Part shown: one piece after another, positions 6,961 through 15,665 of the stretch
Position numbering within the stretch: position 1 is the first letter of the stretch
Layout of the letters: each line of letters starts with the position of its first letter
Origin: Coprococcus phoceensis
GTDB lineage: Bacteria; Bacillota; Clostridia; Lachnospirales; Lachnospiraceae
Direction of reading: 5' to 3'
NCBI RefSeq assembly: GCF_900104635.1
Contig: NZ_FNWC01000006.1
Coordinates: 186,001 to 250,000, forward strand
Length of the DNA: 64,000 nucleotides
Translations under genes and position numbers: made by a program
Notes under the pieces: model-generated
What the model was told of the DNA's origin: nothing
The model's database searches: none
Seen by the model: the letters and a program-made list of their open reading frames with translations, nothing else

Positions 6961-8832
6961 ATGGACGAAAGAACAAGAAAGAGTTCAGGTACAACAAGGC
7001 AGATGCAAAATAAGAACACGACCCAAAGAACCAGATCAGCACAGAATGGTTCGAATAGGAAGAGAAGAAATGGTGCATCAAGGAGACGGAGAAAACGCAA
7101 TTTGGCGTTCAAGATGAGTATCCTTGTTTTGATAGTAATAGGTATTGTAGGAGGCGCTTTCTTATTAAAGAGATATAGCCCATCTAAAGAAAAAGCTGAT
7201 TTGAAAAAATATTATGGAATAGAACAAGACAATCAGGTAGCTGTTATTATAGACAATCAGATTCTTGAAGCGAAAGCGGCGATGTTTGATGGAAAGCCAT
7301 ACTTGGAATATTCGCTTGTGCGAGATTATCTAAATGATAGATTTTATTGGGATTCCAATGAGAATATTTTATTGTACACACTCCCGGAAGGAACGATCCG
7401 GGCAGACGTAGGAAGTAATGAGTATACACTGCAGAAAGAAAAGAAAAGTGAAGATTATACGATTATAAAGACGGAAGGAAGTACGGCGTATATCGCACTG
7501 GATTTTGTGCAGAAGTATACAAATATTGAATTTAAAACATATGAAGACCCGCAGAGAGTCATGATTATAAGTGACTGGGGAAAGATCAGAACGGCAACGG
7601 TCAAAAAGGATACACAGGTGAGGTACAGAGGCGGAGTGAAGAGTCCGTACCTGACAGAGGTATCCAAAAAGGATAAGGTAACTGTAATTGAGAATGAAGG
7701 GGACTGGAAAAAAGTTCGTACAGAGGATGGATATATTGGATATATCAAGAAAAATTGTCTGAAGAATGAAAAGGAAGAGACGATTTCGAGAGAGTTTGAA
7801 GAACAGGTATACACAAACATTTCAAAAGACTACACAATCAATATGGCGTGGCACGTGGTGACGAATCAGAGTGCGAACGAAAAAGTGCTTCAGACAATTG
7901 CAGATACAAAAGGTTTGACAACAATTTCTCCAACGTGGTTTACAATTGCAGATACAGATGGAAATATTAACTCTCTTGCAAGTTCCCAGTATGTGAACTA
8001 TGCTCATCAGTCCAATATCGAAGTATGGGCGCTGGTGAGAGATTTTGATGGTGGAATCGGTTCTTATGAAGAATCTTACGAAGTACTTAGTCATACTTCA
8101 AAGAGAGAAAACTTGGTAAATCAGCTGATTGCAGAGGCACTGCAGACAGGAATTGACGGCATTAATGTCGACTTTGAGAAGATTTCTGCAGAGTGCGGAG
8201 AACATTATATTCAGTTTATCCGCGAGTTATCTGTAAAGTGCCGACAGAATGGACTTGTATTATCTGTGGACAACTATGTGCCGAAGACATACAATGCACA
8301 TTATCATATAGAAGAGCAGGGGAAAGTTGCGGATTATGTAATTATCATGGGATATGATGAACATTACAGCGGCTCTTATGAAAGCGGTTCAGTTGCATCT
8401 TTGAATTTTGTAAAAGAGGGAATAGAAGCGACGTTAAATGCCGTACCAAAAGAAAAAGTAATCAATGCGGTTCCGTTTTTCACAAGACTTTGGAAAGAAG
8501 TTCCAAAGACCGAGGAAGAGCTGGCAGAGGAGGCAGGAACTGAAGCGGCTGAATATTCTGTAAAAGTGACGAGCGAAGCGCTTGGTATGGAAGCTGCAGA
8601 ACAGGCGATTGCCGATGCCGGCGCTCAGACGACTGTAGATGAGGCAACCAAACAAAACTATGCTCAGTGGGAGGCAGATGGAGCCACATACAAGATTTGG
8701 TTAGAGGATGAGACTGCTTTGGAAGAGAAACTTAAGCTGATGAAGGAATATAAGCTGGCTGGAACAGCGGCATGGCGCTTAGGTTTTGAAAAGTCGAGTG
8801 TGTGGGAGCTGATTTTAAAATATGTGAACTGA
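6961..8832 (+). CDS. Membrane-anchored SH3 / glycoside hydrolase family 18-type protein
   Basis: 623 residues. ATG at 6961 follows AGGAGGTG. An Arg/Lys/Asn/Ser-rich cytoplasmic tail (about 45 residues) precedes one membrane helix (MSILVLIVIGIVGGAFLL), so the rest is outside. A stalk-like region comes next, then an SH3-type segment (about residues 215-260, ending DGYIGYIKKN). The C-terminal GH18 barrel (about 285-620) contains GIDGINVDFEKI, which matches the catalytic DxxDxE motif. Relatives include YaaH/SleL-type enzymes that act on spore or vegetative peptidoglycan; the true substrate here is inferred only as a beta-linked aminosugar polymer. Confidence 0.87.
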   Translation: MDERTRKSSGTTRQMQNKNTTQRTRSAQNGSNRKRRNGASRRRRKRNLAFKMSILVLIVIGIVGGAFLLKRYSPSKEKADLKKYYGIEQDNQVAVIIDNQILEAKAAMFDGKPYLEYSLVRDYLNDRFYWDSNENILLYTLPEGTIRADVGSNEYTLQKEKKSEDYTIIKTEGSTAYIALDFVQKYTNIEFKTYEDPQRVMIISDWGKIRTATVKKDTQVRYRGGVKSPYLTEVSKKDKVTVIENEGDWKKVRTEDGYIGYIKKNCLKNEKEETISREFEEQVYTNISKDYTINMAWHVVTNQSANEKVLQTIADTKGLTTISPTWFTIADTDGNINSLASSQYVNYAHQSNIEVWALVRDFDGGIGSYEESYEVLSHTSKRENLVNQLIAEALQTGIDGINVDFEKISAECGEHYIQFIRELSVKCRQNGLVLSVDNYVPKTYNAHYHIEEQGKVADYVIIMGYDEHYSGSYESGSVASLNFVKEGIEATLNAVPKEKVINAVPFFTRLWKEVPKTEEELAEEAGTEAAEYSVKVTSEALGMEAAEQAIADAGAQTTVDEATKQNYAQWEADGATYKIWLEDETALEEKLKLMKEYKLAGTAAWRLGFEKSSVWELILKYVN

Positions 8833-8840
8833 TCGATTAA

Positions 8841-8868
8841 GAAGAGCTGAATGTTCAGCTCTTCTTTT
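8841..8868 (+). terminator. Intrinsic terminator after the GH18-type gene
   Basis: GAAGAGCTGAA (8841-8851) pairs with TTCAGCTCTTC (8854-8864), followed by TTTT. Confidence 0.85.
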
Positions 8869-8906
8869 GCATATATTTTATCAATGAAATATATGGAGAA
8901 TGATAG

Positions 8907-9584
8907 TTGAAAAGAAAGATAGAACTTTTGATGGTATTGCTGCTTTTAATAGGGGCGATTATTGCGAGTAAGGGATTGAGCGAGTATGTGACAAGTGAAA
9001 AGGTAGAAAAAGGTACAAAGACGGTTGTATTAGATGCCGGACACGGTTCAGAAGATCCCGGTAAAATAGGAATCAATAATGTGCTGGAGAAAGATGTGAA
9101 TCTCAAGATTTCTAAAAAAGTACAGAAAAGGCTGATTGAGCAAGGGATACATGTGGTGATGACGAGAGAAGATGACGACGGATTTTATAATGAAAGTAAA
9201 TCAAATAAAAAAATTGCAGATATGAAAAAAAGAGTTGCCCTTATCAATGAGACAAAGCCTGATATTGCGGTCAGCATTCACCAAAACAGCTATCATGAAG
9301 AGAGCATAAAAGGAGCGCAGGTATTTTATTATACACATTCCAAAGAAGGGGAACGTGCTGCAACTGTCATGCAGGAGGCATTGAAGGCGCTGGATACAAA
9401 CAACAAAAGACAGGCAAAAGAAAACAGTACATATTATATGTTAAAGAGAACAGAAGTGCCGACGATCATTGTAGAATGCGGATTTTTGAGTAATGCCCAG
9501 GAGGCAGAAAAATTAAAAAATGAGGAGTATCAGGATAAAGTGGCGGAAGCAATTTGTGCAGGGATTATAAAATGGCTAGACTAA
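8907..9584 (+). CDS. cwlD: N-acetylmuramoyl-L-alanine amidase, CwlD type
   Basis: 225 residues. An uncleaved signal anchor (KRKIELLMVLLLLIGAIIAS) is followed by an Amidase_3 domain: VVLDAGHGSEDPGK carries the first zinc histidine, VSIHQNSYHEE the next, and IIVECGFLSNAQEA the conserved glutamate. In spore formers CwlD removes stem peptides so that muramic lactam can form in the cortex. The start is TTG at 8907, preceded by GGAG; the next Met is inside the membrane segment. It is the first gene of a block with sua5-ywlE, rpiB, upp and a deaminase. Confidence 0.9.
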   Translation: MKRKIELLMVLLLLIGAIIASKGLSEYVTSEKVEKGTKTVVLDAGHGSEDPGKIGINNVLEKDVNLKISKKVQKRLIEQGIHVVMTREDDDGFYNESKSNKKIADMKKRVALINETKPDIAVSIHQNSYHEESIKGAQVFYYTHSKEGERAATVMQEALKALDTNNKRQAKENSTYYMLKRTEVPTIIVECGFLSNAQEAEKLKNEEYQDKVAEAICAGIIKWLD

Positions 9585-9613
9585 GTGTACATAATGATGA
9601 TATAATAAAAGTT

Positions 9614-11137
9614 ATGAAAACAATAATTAAAAAAATCGACAAAAATCAACTTGATACAGAGATCATTGCAGAAGCAGGTGAGATACTTGAAAAAGGAGGA
9701 CTTGTGGCGTTTCCAACGGAGACAGTGTATGGATTAGGAGCCAATGCACTGAATGAGGAAGCAGCAAGGAAGACTTATGAAGCAAAGGGACGTCCGTCAG
9801 ATAATCCATTGATTGTTCATATTGCAGATATTCAGGCATTGGATGAGATTGTAGAATTTATACCGGAAAAAGCAAAAAGTATCGTAGAAAAATTTTGGCC
9901 TGGTCCACTGACACTTATATTTGAAAAGAGTGGAGTAGTGCCGCTTGGAACAACCGGCGGGCTGCAGACGGTGGCGGTGAGAATGCCGGAGGACGAGATT
10001 GCAAGGGCACTGATTCGGGCGGGAGGAGGTTATGTTTCAGCACCGAGTGCCAATACTTCCGGACGCCCAAGCCCTACGAGTGCGGAACATGTTGCGGAAG
10101 ACCTTGATGGAAAGATCGATATGATCATCGATGGGGGCAATGTGGAAATAGGAGTAGAGTCAACGATCGTTGATATGACTGTGGAACCTCCTATGATCCT
10201 CAGACCCGGAGCAATCACGAAGGAGATGTTAGAGGAAGTCATAGGTGAAGTTGCTGTGGACAGGACAACATTGTCTGAGACGAGCGATGCGGCACCGAAA
10301 GCTCCTGGAATGAAATACCGTCACTATGCACCAAAAGCTCAGCTTGTGATTGTGAATGGTGCGCCGTTAGAAGCAGTGAAAGCTATTCGTCAGCTTGCAT
10401 ATGAACAGATGCGCAGGGGAAATCAGGTGGGAATCATTGCGACAAGCGAAACAGCGGATTTATATACGAATGGAATCGTAAAAAGTATTGGGACAAGAGC
10501 AAACGAGAATTCCATTGCTAAAAATCTTTATAAAGTGCTTCGTGAATTTGATGATGAAGAGGTGGCATATATTTTTAGTGAGGCATTTGCCGTGGAAGGA
10601 ATCGGGAATGCTATTATGAACAGACTTATCAAAGCTGCGGGTCATCAGATCATAGAGGCGGAAGGGATTACGAAGCTTCAGAAATACAGAAGGATTCTGT
10701 TTGTAAGTAACAGTGACAATTGCAGGGGACCGATGGCGGCAGAGATCTTGCGCAATCAGCCGCTTTTACAGGAATATGAAGTGGATTCTCGAGGAATGAT
10801 CGTCTTGTTTCCTGAGCCGGCGAACCAAAAGGCAGAGGCAATCATGAAGAGCCAGCAGATGACCTTGGAGTCACATGAGGCAACGCCGTTTAGTGAAAAA
10901 GATTTGGATGACGATACATTGGTGCTTACATTGGAAGAACCGTACAAATGGAAGATTGTATCGGAATATGAAAATGTAAAAAACGTATTTACATTGAATG
11001 AGTACATTGAAGATGACAGACAGGTTCTTTCTACACATGGGCAGCCTTTGGTGGCATATGGAGAGAATTTTGAACTGTTAAAAGAGTTGATTTTAAAATT
11101 AGCAGAGAAACTAAATAAGGAGGCAAAAAAAGAATGA
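9614..11137 (+). CDS. sua5: Threonylcarbamoyl-AMP synthase (Sua5) fused to an inactive-looking YwlE-type phosphatase domain
   Basis: 507 residues. Residues 1-210 are the YrdC/Sua5 catalytic domain (VAFPTETVYGLGANAL, KGRPSDNPLIVH), which makes L-threonylcarbamoyl-AMP for the tRNA t6A modification. Residues about 225-345 are the Sua5 domain, joined by the loop APGMKYRHYAPKA. Residues about 355-507 resemble low-molecular-weight phosphatases such as the arginine phosphatase YwlE, but the P-loop reads FVSNSDNCRGPMA where the family has FVCTGNTCRSPMA: the catalytic Cys is Ser and the glycine is lost. The usual DPF general-acid site reads GQPLVAYG. Bacillus has separate sua5, ywlE, rpiB and upp in one cluster, so this is a fusion in conserved order. 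A start at 9572 (ATG, overlapping cwlD) is an alternative. Confidence 0.9.
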   Translation: MKTIIKKIDKNQLDTEIIAEAGEILEKGGLVAFPTETVYGLGANALNEEAARKTYEAKGRPSDNPLIVHIADIQALDEIVEFIPEKAKSIVEKFWPGPLTLIFEKSGVVPLGTTGGLQTVAVRMPEDEIARALIRAGGGYVSAPSANTSGRPSPTSAEHVAEDLDGKIDMIIDGGNVEIGVESTIVDMTVEPPMILRPGAITKEMLEEVIGEVAVDRTTLSETSDAAPKAPGMKYRHYAPKAQLVIVNGAPLEAVKAIRQLAYEQMRRGNQVGIIATSETADLYTNGIVKSIGTRANENSIAKNLYKVLREFDDEEVAYIFSEAFAVEGIGNAIMNRLIKAAGHQIIEAEGITKLQKYRRILFVSNSDNCRGPMAAEILRNQPLLQEYEVDSRGMIVLFPEPANQKAEAIMKSQQMTLESHEATPFSEKDLDDDTLVLTLEEPYKWKIVSEYENVKNVFTLNEYIEDDRQVLSTHGQPLVAYGENFELLKELILKLAEKLNKEAKKE

Positions 11138-11559
11138 TAGCAATTGGATGTGATCATGGTGGATATGATTTGAAATTGGAGATGATAAAATATTTAGAAC
11201 GAGAAGGGCTTGCATATAAAGACTTCGGCTGCAATGGAGAATCGGTAGATTATCCAATTTATGCGAGAAAAGTGGGACAGGCTGTTTTGGATGGCGAGTG
11301 TGAAAAAGGAATTTTGATTTGCGGAACCGGAATTGGTATTTCCATCGCTGCGAATAAGATGAAAGGAATCCGTTGTGCACTTTGTTCTGACTGCTTTTCT
11401 GCGGAAGCTACAAGACTTCACAATGACGCAAACATCATTGCATTGGGGGGACGTGTATTAGGGCCGGAACTTGCAGTGAAGATTGTGGATACCTTTTTGA
11501 AGACTCCGTTTTCCGGAGATGAGCGTCATGTACGACGCATTTCGATGATTGAAGAATAA
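11134..11559 (+). CDS. rpiB: Ribose 5-phosphate isomerase B
   Basis: 141 residues, complete. It interconverts ribose 5-phosphate and ribulose 5-phosphate in the non-oxidative pentose phosphate pathway. The start IGCDHGGYDLK, the ICGTGIGISIAANK loop with the catalytic Cys, and the HNDANIIALGGRVLG segment are typical of RpiB. Related enzymes isomerise allose or galactose 6-phosphate, but nothing in the context suggests that. The ATG overlaps the sua5 stop (ATGA), showing translational coupling. Confidence 0.95.
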   Translation: MIAIGCDHGGYDLKLEMIKYLEREGLAYKDFGCNGESVDYPIYARKVGQAVLDGECEKGILICGTGIGISIAANKMKGIRCALCSDCFSAEATRLHNDANIIALGGRVLGPELAVKIVDTFLKTPFSGDERHVRRISMIEE

Positions 11560-11583
11560 AGAACAAGAACAAGGAGAAAGAGT

Positions 11584-12213
11584 ATGTCAAAAGTATACGT
11601 TATGGATCATCCGCTGATCCAGCATAAAGTAGGGATTATTAGAAGAGAAGAGGTTGGATCAAAGGATTTTCGTCAGATGATCAGTGAGATTGCAATGTTG
11701 ATGTGTTATGAATCTACAAGAAACTTGAAGCTCCAGGATGTCAAGATCAAAACACCGATTTGTGAGACGACTGTCAAAGAACTGGCAGGGAAAAAACTTG
11801 CTGTCGTACCGATTTTGCGTGCAGGACTTGGTATGGTAGAAGGTATGCTTGCAATGATTCCGGCTGCAAAAGTAGGACATATCGGTCTGTATCGTGATCC
11901 GGAGACATTGGAGCCTGTAGAATATTACTGCAAACTTCCGTCAGACTGTAATGAAAGAGAAGTGTACGTGGTAGATCCGATGCTTGCAACAGGAGGTTCC
12001 TGTGTTGCGGCAATTCAGATGCTAAAAGAAAAAGGTGTCAAAAACATTCACTTCATGTGTATCATTGCGTCACCGGAAGGTGTGGAACGTCTGCAGAAAG
12101 AACATCCGGATGTAGATATTTATATTGCTGCATTGGATGAAAAATTGAACGATCACGGATATATTGTTCCGGGATTGGGAGATGCAGGAGATCGTATTTT
12201 TGGTACAAAATAG
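11584..12213 (+). CDS. upp: Uracil phosphoribosyltransferase
   Basis: 209 residues, full length. It converts uracil and PRPP to UMP in pyrimidine salvage. The PRPP-binding motif [13 protein letters not shown] lies near residues 122-134, and the uracil-binding end [17 protein letters not shown] is intact. AAGGAGAAAG precedes the ATG. It follows rpiB by 24 bp and is followed closely by the dCMP deaminase gene, so the three are probably co-transcribed. The rpiB-upp proximity is also found in Bacillus. Confidence 0.97.
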   Translation: MSKVYVMDHPLIQHKVGIIRREEVGSKDFRQMISEIAMLMCYESTRNLKLQDVKIKTPICETTVKELAGKKLAVVPILRAGLGMVEGMLAMIPAAKVGHIGLYRDPETLEPVEYYCKLPSDCNEREVYVVDPMLATGGSCVAAIQMLKEKGVKNIHFMCIIASPEGVERLQKEHPDVDIYIAALDEKLNDHGYIVPGLGDAGDRIFGTK

Positions 12214-12234
12214 TTCATGTGGAGGTGTGTTGTC

Positions 12235-12723
12235 ATGACTGAGAAGAGAAAAGATTATATTTCATGGGACGAATATTTTATGGGAGTTGCGATGCTCTCT
12301 GGTATGAGATCCAAGGACCCAAGTACACAGGTAGGGTGTTGCATTGTCAGTCAGGATAATAAGATACTTTCTATGGGGTATAATGGTTTCCCGATCGGGT
12401 GCTCGGACGATGAGTTCCCTTGGGAAAGGGAAGGCGATGATCCGCTGGAGACAAAATATTTGTACTCAACCCACAGTGAGCTGAATGCGATTTTGAACTA
12501 CAGCGGTGGAAGTCTTGCAGGAGCGAAGCTTTATGTCTCACTGTTTCCGTGTAATGAATGTGCGAAAGCAATCATTCAAAGTGGAATACGAGAGGTGATA
12601 TATGACTGCGATAAATATGCAGACACACCGTCTGTGATCGCATCAAAACGCATGATGGATGCGGCAGGAGTACGGTATTACCAATATCATCGCACAGGAC
12701 GTGAGATAAAGATTGTTTTGTAA
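12235..12723 (+). CDS. Deoxycytidylate (dCMP) deaminase family protein
   Basis: 162 residues. Zinc ligands are visible in THSELNAIL (HxE, with the proton-shuttle Glu) and FPCNECAKAII (PCxxC). The opening SWDEYFMGVAMLSGMRSKDP is typical of the dCMP deaminase/ComEB family. The enzyme makes dUMP from dCMP for thymidylate synthesis, and pyrimidine context with upp supports this. The ATG at 12235 is chosen because GGAGGTG lies 7 bases upstream; the ATG at 12217 sits before that site. It is the last gene of the block, with a terminator at 12735. Confidence 0.92.
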   Translation: MTEKRKDYISWDEYFMGVAMLSGMRSKDPSTQVGCCIVSQDNKILSMGYNGFPIGCSDDEFPWEREGDDPLETKYLYSTHSELNAILNYSGGSLAGAKLYVSLFPCNECAKAIIQSGIREVIYDCDKYADTPSVIASKRMMDAAGVRYYQYHRTGREIKIVL

Positions 12724-12734
12724 CAGAGTATGGA

Positions 12735-12762
12735 ACGGGGACTTTTTTAAGCCCCCGTATTT
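12735..12762 (+). terminator. Intrinsic terminator after the dCMP deaminase gene
   Basis: ACGGGG (12735-12740) and CTT pair with AAG and CCCCGT (12753-12758), with one mismatch, followed by ATTTT. Confidence 0.75.
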
Positions 12763-12980
12763 TAGTGGCAGGAACGTTGCCCTTTAGCCTGTCTCAATAA
12801 AAAACGATATTTTTTCCATGCAGCATTGCTTTCAAAAATGCAGCAGTCAATCAAATCTGGGTCGACGGCATTTTGAAAATTGGAATATGCGGCGTCCATC
12901 TGTGCTTTTACCTTTTCGATTTCTTCGTGTATATTGTATTCGGATGTTTCTCTTTGGCAGTTCTTTTGGAATAGTTTCAT
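12762..12980 (-). CDS. YaaL-like DUF2508 protein
   Basis: 72 residues, mostly helical, with the family pattern EEIEKVKAQMDAAYSNFQNAVDPDLIDCCIFESNAA, split here by its charged start. In Bacillus the yaaL gene lies between recR and bofA; here it lies next to bofA but on the opposite strand. No enzymatic motif is present, and the role is unknown. GAGGGGTG precedes the ATG at 12980. Its 3' end abuts the terminator of the deaminase gene. Confidence 0.8.
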   Translation of the reverse strand: MKLFQKNCQRETSEYNIHEEIEKVKAQMDAAYSNFQNAVDPDLIDCCIFESNAAWKKYRFLLRQAKGQRSCH

Positions 12981-13124
12981 ATGACACCCCTCATTCTTGT
13001 AAATAGTCTCTTTTATCTAGTATAGACAAAAAATAGAATAAAATACCATATTTGCAAAGGAAAAATCGGAATAAAACGAGGAGCTTGCACATATTCTGTA
13101 ACAAAAAGCAGGGGGAAAAATATA

Positions 13125-13337
13125 ATGCAGGAAGAGCCGAAAACCAGTTTTCTTATTAACTTTATTGTCAGAGCAGTAGTCGGTATGGGACTCATTTTTT
13201 TTGTCAATCAGTATCTGGAATATAGGGGGATCTCTCTGAGAGTAGGATTAAACGGAATTTCCTTTTTGACATCCGGAATCCTTGGAGTGCCAGGGGTTGC
13301 GATGCTTTACGGGATATTGGCGTACAAAATTTTATAG
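13125..13337 (+). CDS. bofA: BofA-family pro-sigmaK processing inhibitor homologue
   Basis: 70 residues with two membrane segments (about 9-28 and 45-67) and the family ending GVPGVAMLYGILAYKIL. In Bacillus BofA holds the SpoIVFB protease inactive in the outer forespore membrane until sigma-K is needed. Related proteins are widespread in clostridia, including ones in which the role is untested. CAGGGGG precedes the ATG. It is next to the yaaL-like gene, as in Bacillus but with inverted relative orientation. Confidence 0.82.
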   Translation: MQEEPKTSFLINFIVRAVVGMGLIFFVNQYLEYRGISLRVGLNGISFLTSGILGVPGVAMLYGILAYKIL

Positions 13338-13373
13338 AGGTTGCACAAAAATAAAATATTTGAAAAAATGATA

Positions 13374-13402
13374 TGGACAAGAGAGAAAAAGGCGTTTATA
13401 AT
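13374..13402 (+). promoter_or_regulatory. Promoter of the Tad pilus operon
   Basis: TGGACA (13374-13379), 17-bp spacer, TATAAT (13397-13402), about 100 bases upstream of tadZ. Confidence 0.75.
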
Positions 13403-13500
13403 GCAATGTACAAGTTAGTTAATCTTAAATTTTCAAAGATCAAAAGCCGATTCCGGCGAGAAATCCAAAGTTGAAAAATAAAATACGAAGGAGGGAGTAT

Positions 13501-14460
13501 TTGAGTGAGAAGAATATTGTAATATGCGATCAGGAAGTCAAATATGCCGAGAAATTAATGGAAAATATTATGGAGCGAAAAGAATTTGCGGTGAGGGTAT
13601 ATGTATGCAGTACCTGGGAAAATGTAAAGATACTTTCGCGGGATAAAAATATTCATATCTTGGTCATAGATGAAACCTGTGCGAAGAAAGAGCGAAAAGG
13701 AGTGGAGGCAGAACAGATTTTTGTGCTGACGACAGGTAATTTTCAGAATGTGTCTCAGGATGAAAAGTGTGTTTACAAGTATCAGTGCGTGGATCAGATA
13801 TTGTCAGAGATTCTGGAGATATATTTTGAGAGAACAAAAGAAAATATGATGCGAAGTGTGAAAAAGGAATCGGTTAAAATGCTGGCGGTATACTCGCCTA
13901 TCCACAGAGCGGGAAAGACAAGCTTTGCAGTGGCGTTTGGAAAAGAACTGGCGAGATGTAAAAAAGTGCTGTATTTGAATCTGGAAGAATATTTCGGATA
14001 TGGCGGAATATTTACACAGGCAGACGGTGGAAATCTTGGAGACGTCCTGTATTATACAAGACAGGAGAACAGTAATTTTGGACTTCGGCTTGGAATGCTG
14101 GTCAGGAAAATGGATGAATTGGATTATATTCCGCCGATGCCGGTAAGTCTTGATTTGAAGGAGGTACTTTGGGAAGAATGGGAAGTTTTGCTGAAACAGA
14201 TTGTGGAGGACAGCGTCTATGAGGTGATTCTTTTGGATGTCGGCGAATGTGTGCAGGGACTTTTTCAGATGCTGGATTTGTGTGACAGGATTTATATGCC
14301 AATTTTAGAGGATAGTATCTCACAGGGAAAACTGCGACAGTATGAGGAGAATCTGCAGACACTGCAGTTGGAGAGACTGTCAGAAAAAACATATTCGTTT
14401 ATTGTCCCACAGGATATTGAAAATGCGGTAAGGAGGCTTGTGAAGGAGGAACGTCTATGA
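13501..14460 (+). CDS. tadZ: TadZ/CpaE-like pilus assembly ATPase
   Basis: 319 residues. An atypical receiver-like N-terminal domain (IVICDQEVKYAEKL, about 1-120) precedes a MinD/ParA-type ATPase domain with a deviant Walker A loop, SPIHRAGKTSFA. Proteins of this family are thought to place the Tad secretion machine at a site in the cell. The start TTG at 13501 lies 5 bases after AAGGAGGG; the ATG at 13471 precedes that site and is unlikely. It is the first gene of the Tad operon, and its stop overlaps the tadA start (ATGA). Confidence 0.85.
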   Translation: MSEKNIVICDQEVKYAEKLMENIMERKEFAVRVYVCSTWENVKILSRDKNIHILVIDETCAKKERKGVEAEQIFVLTTGNFQNVSQDEKCVYKYQCVDQILSEILEIYFERTKENMMRSVKKESVKMLAVYSPIHRAGKTSFAVAFGKELARCKKVLYLNLEEYFGYGGIFTQADGGNLGDVLYYTRQENSNFGLRLGMLVRKMDELDYIPPMPVSLDLKEVLWEEWEVLLKQIVEDSVYEVILLDVGECVQGLFQMLDLCDRIYMPILEDSISQGKLRQYEENLQTLQLERLSEKTYSFIVPQDIENAVRRLVKEERL

Positions 14461-15665
14461 TTCAGATGGAAGAATTATATGAGAAAATTCTGGCGGAACT
14501 GGATCTGTCGAAGGAAGTGGAAGATGACGAACTTGTAGAGATCATACACCGGACTTTAGAAGAAAAGGGAAAAGAGTCCTATATACCATTGAAACAAAAA
14601 TCAGGTCTTGGAAAGGAACTGTTCAATACATTCCGAAAGCTTGATATTTTGCAGGAACTGATTGAAGATGATGAAATTACGGAGATTATGATCAATGGAA
14701 CTGATCATATTTTTGTGGAGAAGCAGGGAAAGATTTTGGAACTTGAAAAGAGATTTATCACAAGGACAAAACTGGAAGATGTGATTCAGCAGATTGTAGC
14801 GGGTTCAAACCGGATTGTAAACGAAGCTTCACCGATTGTGGATGCAAGGCTTCCGGATGGTTCCAGAGTCAATGTGGTACTTTATCCGGTTGCGTTAAAT
14901 GGTCCGATTGTGACAATTCGAAAATTTCCGAAAGAGAATATCACAATGGAGCAGCTTGTACAGTGGGAGGCAGTCGGACCGGAGCTTGTGCCATTTTTAA
15001 AGCGGCTGATGGAAGCAAAATACAATATTTTTATCAGCGGTGGAACAGGTTCTGGGAAAACCACTTTTTTAAATGCATTGTCGGACTTCATCCCAAAAGA
15101 TGAGAGGATAATTACGATTGAGGACAATGCAGAGCTGAGAATCAAAAATGTTCCGAATCTGGTTCGTCTTGAGGCGAGAAATGCAAATGTGGAAGGAACA
15201 GGAGAGATTTCGATTCGCGATTTAATCAAATCGGCGCTTCGAATGCGCCCAACGAGAATTATTGTCGGTGAAGTGCGCGGAAGTGAGGCGATCGACATGC
15301 TGCAGAGTCTGAATACCGGACATTGCGGAGCGAGCAGCGGGCATTCGAACAGTCCGGAGGATATGCTCAGCCGATTAGAGACAATGGTTCTGATGGGAAT
15401 GGACATTCCGCTTACGGCAATTCAGAGACAGATTGCCTCAGCAATTGATATTATTATACACCTTGGAAGACTGAGAGACAGAAGCAGAAAGCTTTTACAG
15501 ATTGTTGAGGTATTAGGGTATGAGGACGGGAAGATCCAGCTTCAGACGTTGTATGAGTTTCAGGAGACGGAGATGATTGGAGGGAAAATCAAAGGAGAAT
15601 GGGTAAAATTACATGAGATACAAAAGAAAGAAAAATTATTGGCAGCAGGACATTCGCAGGCGTGA
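14457..15665 (+). CDS. tadA: TadA/CpaF secretion ATPase
   Basis: 402 residues. This is the hexameric type II/IV secretion ATPase that powers Flp pilus assembly at the cytoplasmic face. The N-terminal CpaF region (DILQELIEDDEITEIMINGT) is followed by Walker A GGTGSGKTTFLNAL (about residue 195), an Asp box (IITIEDNAELR), Walker B (RIIVGEVRGSEAIDMLQ) and a His box reading GHCGASSGHSNSPEDMLSRL. It is coupled to tadZ by a 4-base overlap and overlaps the tadB start by 53 bases. Confidence 0.95.
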   Translation: MIQMEELYEKILAELDLSKEVEDDELVEIIHRTLEEKGKESYIPLKQKSGLGKELFNTFRKLDILQELIEDDEITEIMINGTDHIFVEKQGKILELEKRFITRTKLEDVIQQIVAGSNRIVNEASPIVDARLPDGSRVNVVLYPVALNGPIVTIRKFPKENITMEQLVQWEAVGPELVPFLKRLMEAKYNIFISGGTGSGKTTFLNALSDFIPKDERIITIEDNAELRIKNVPNLVRLEARNANVEGTGEISIRDLIKSALRMRPTRIIVGEVRGSEAIDMLQSLNTGHCGASSGHSNSPEDMLSRLETMVLMGMDIPLTAIQRQIASAIDIIIHLGRLRDRSRKLLQIVEVLGYEDGKIQLQTLYEFQETEMIGGKIKGEWVKLHEIQKKEKLLAAGHSQA

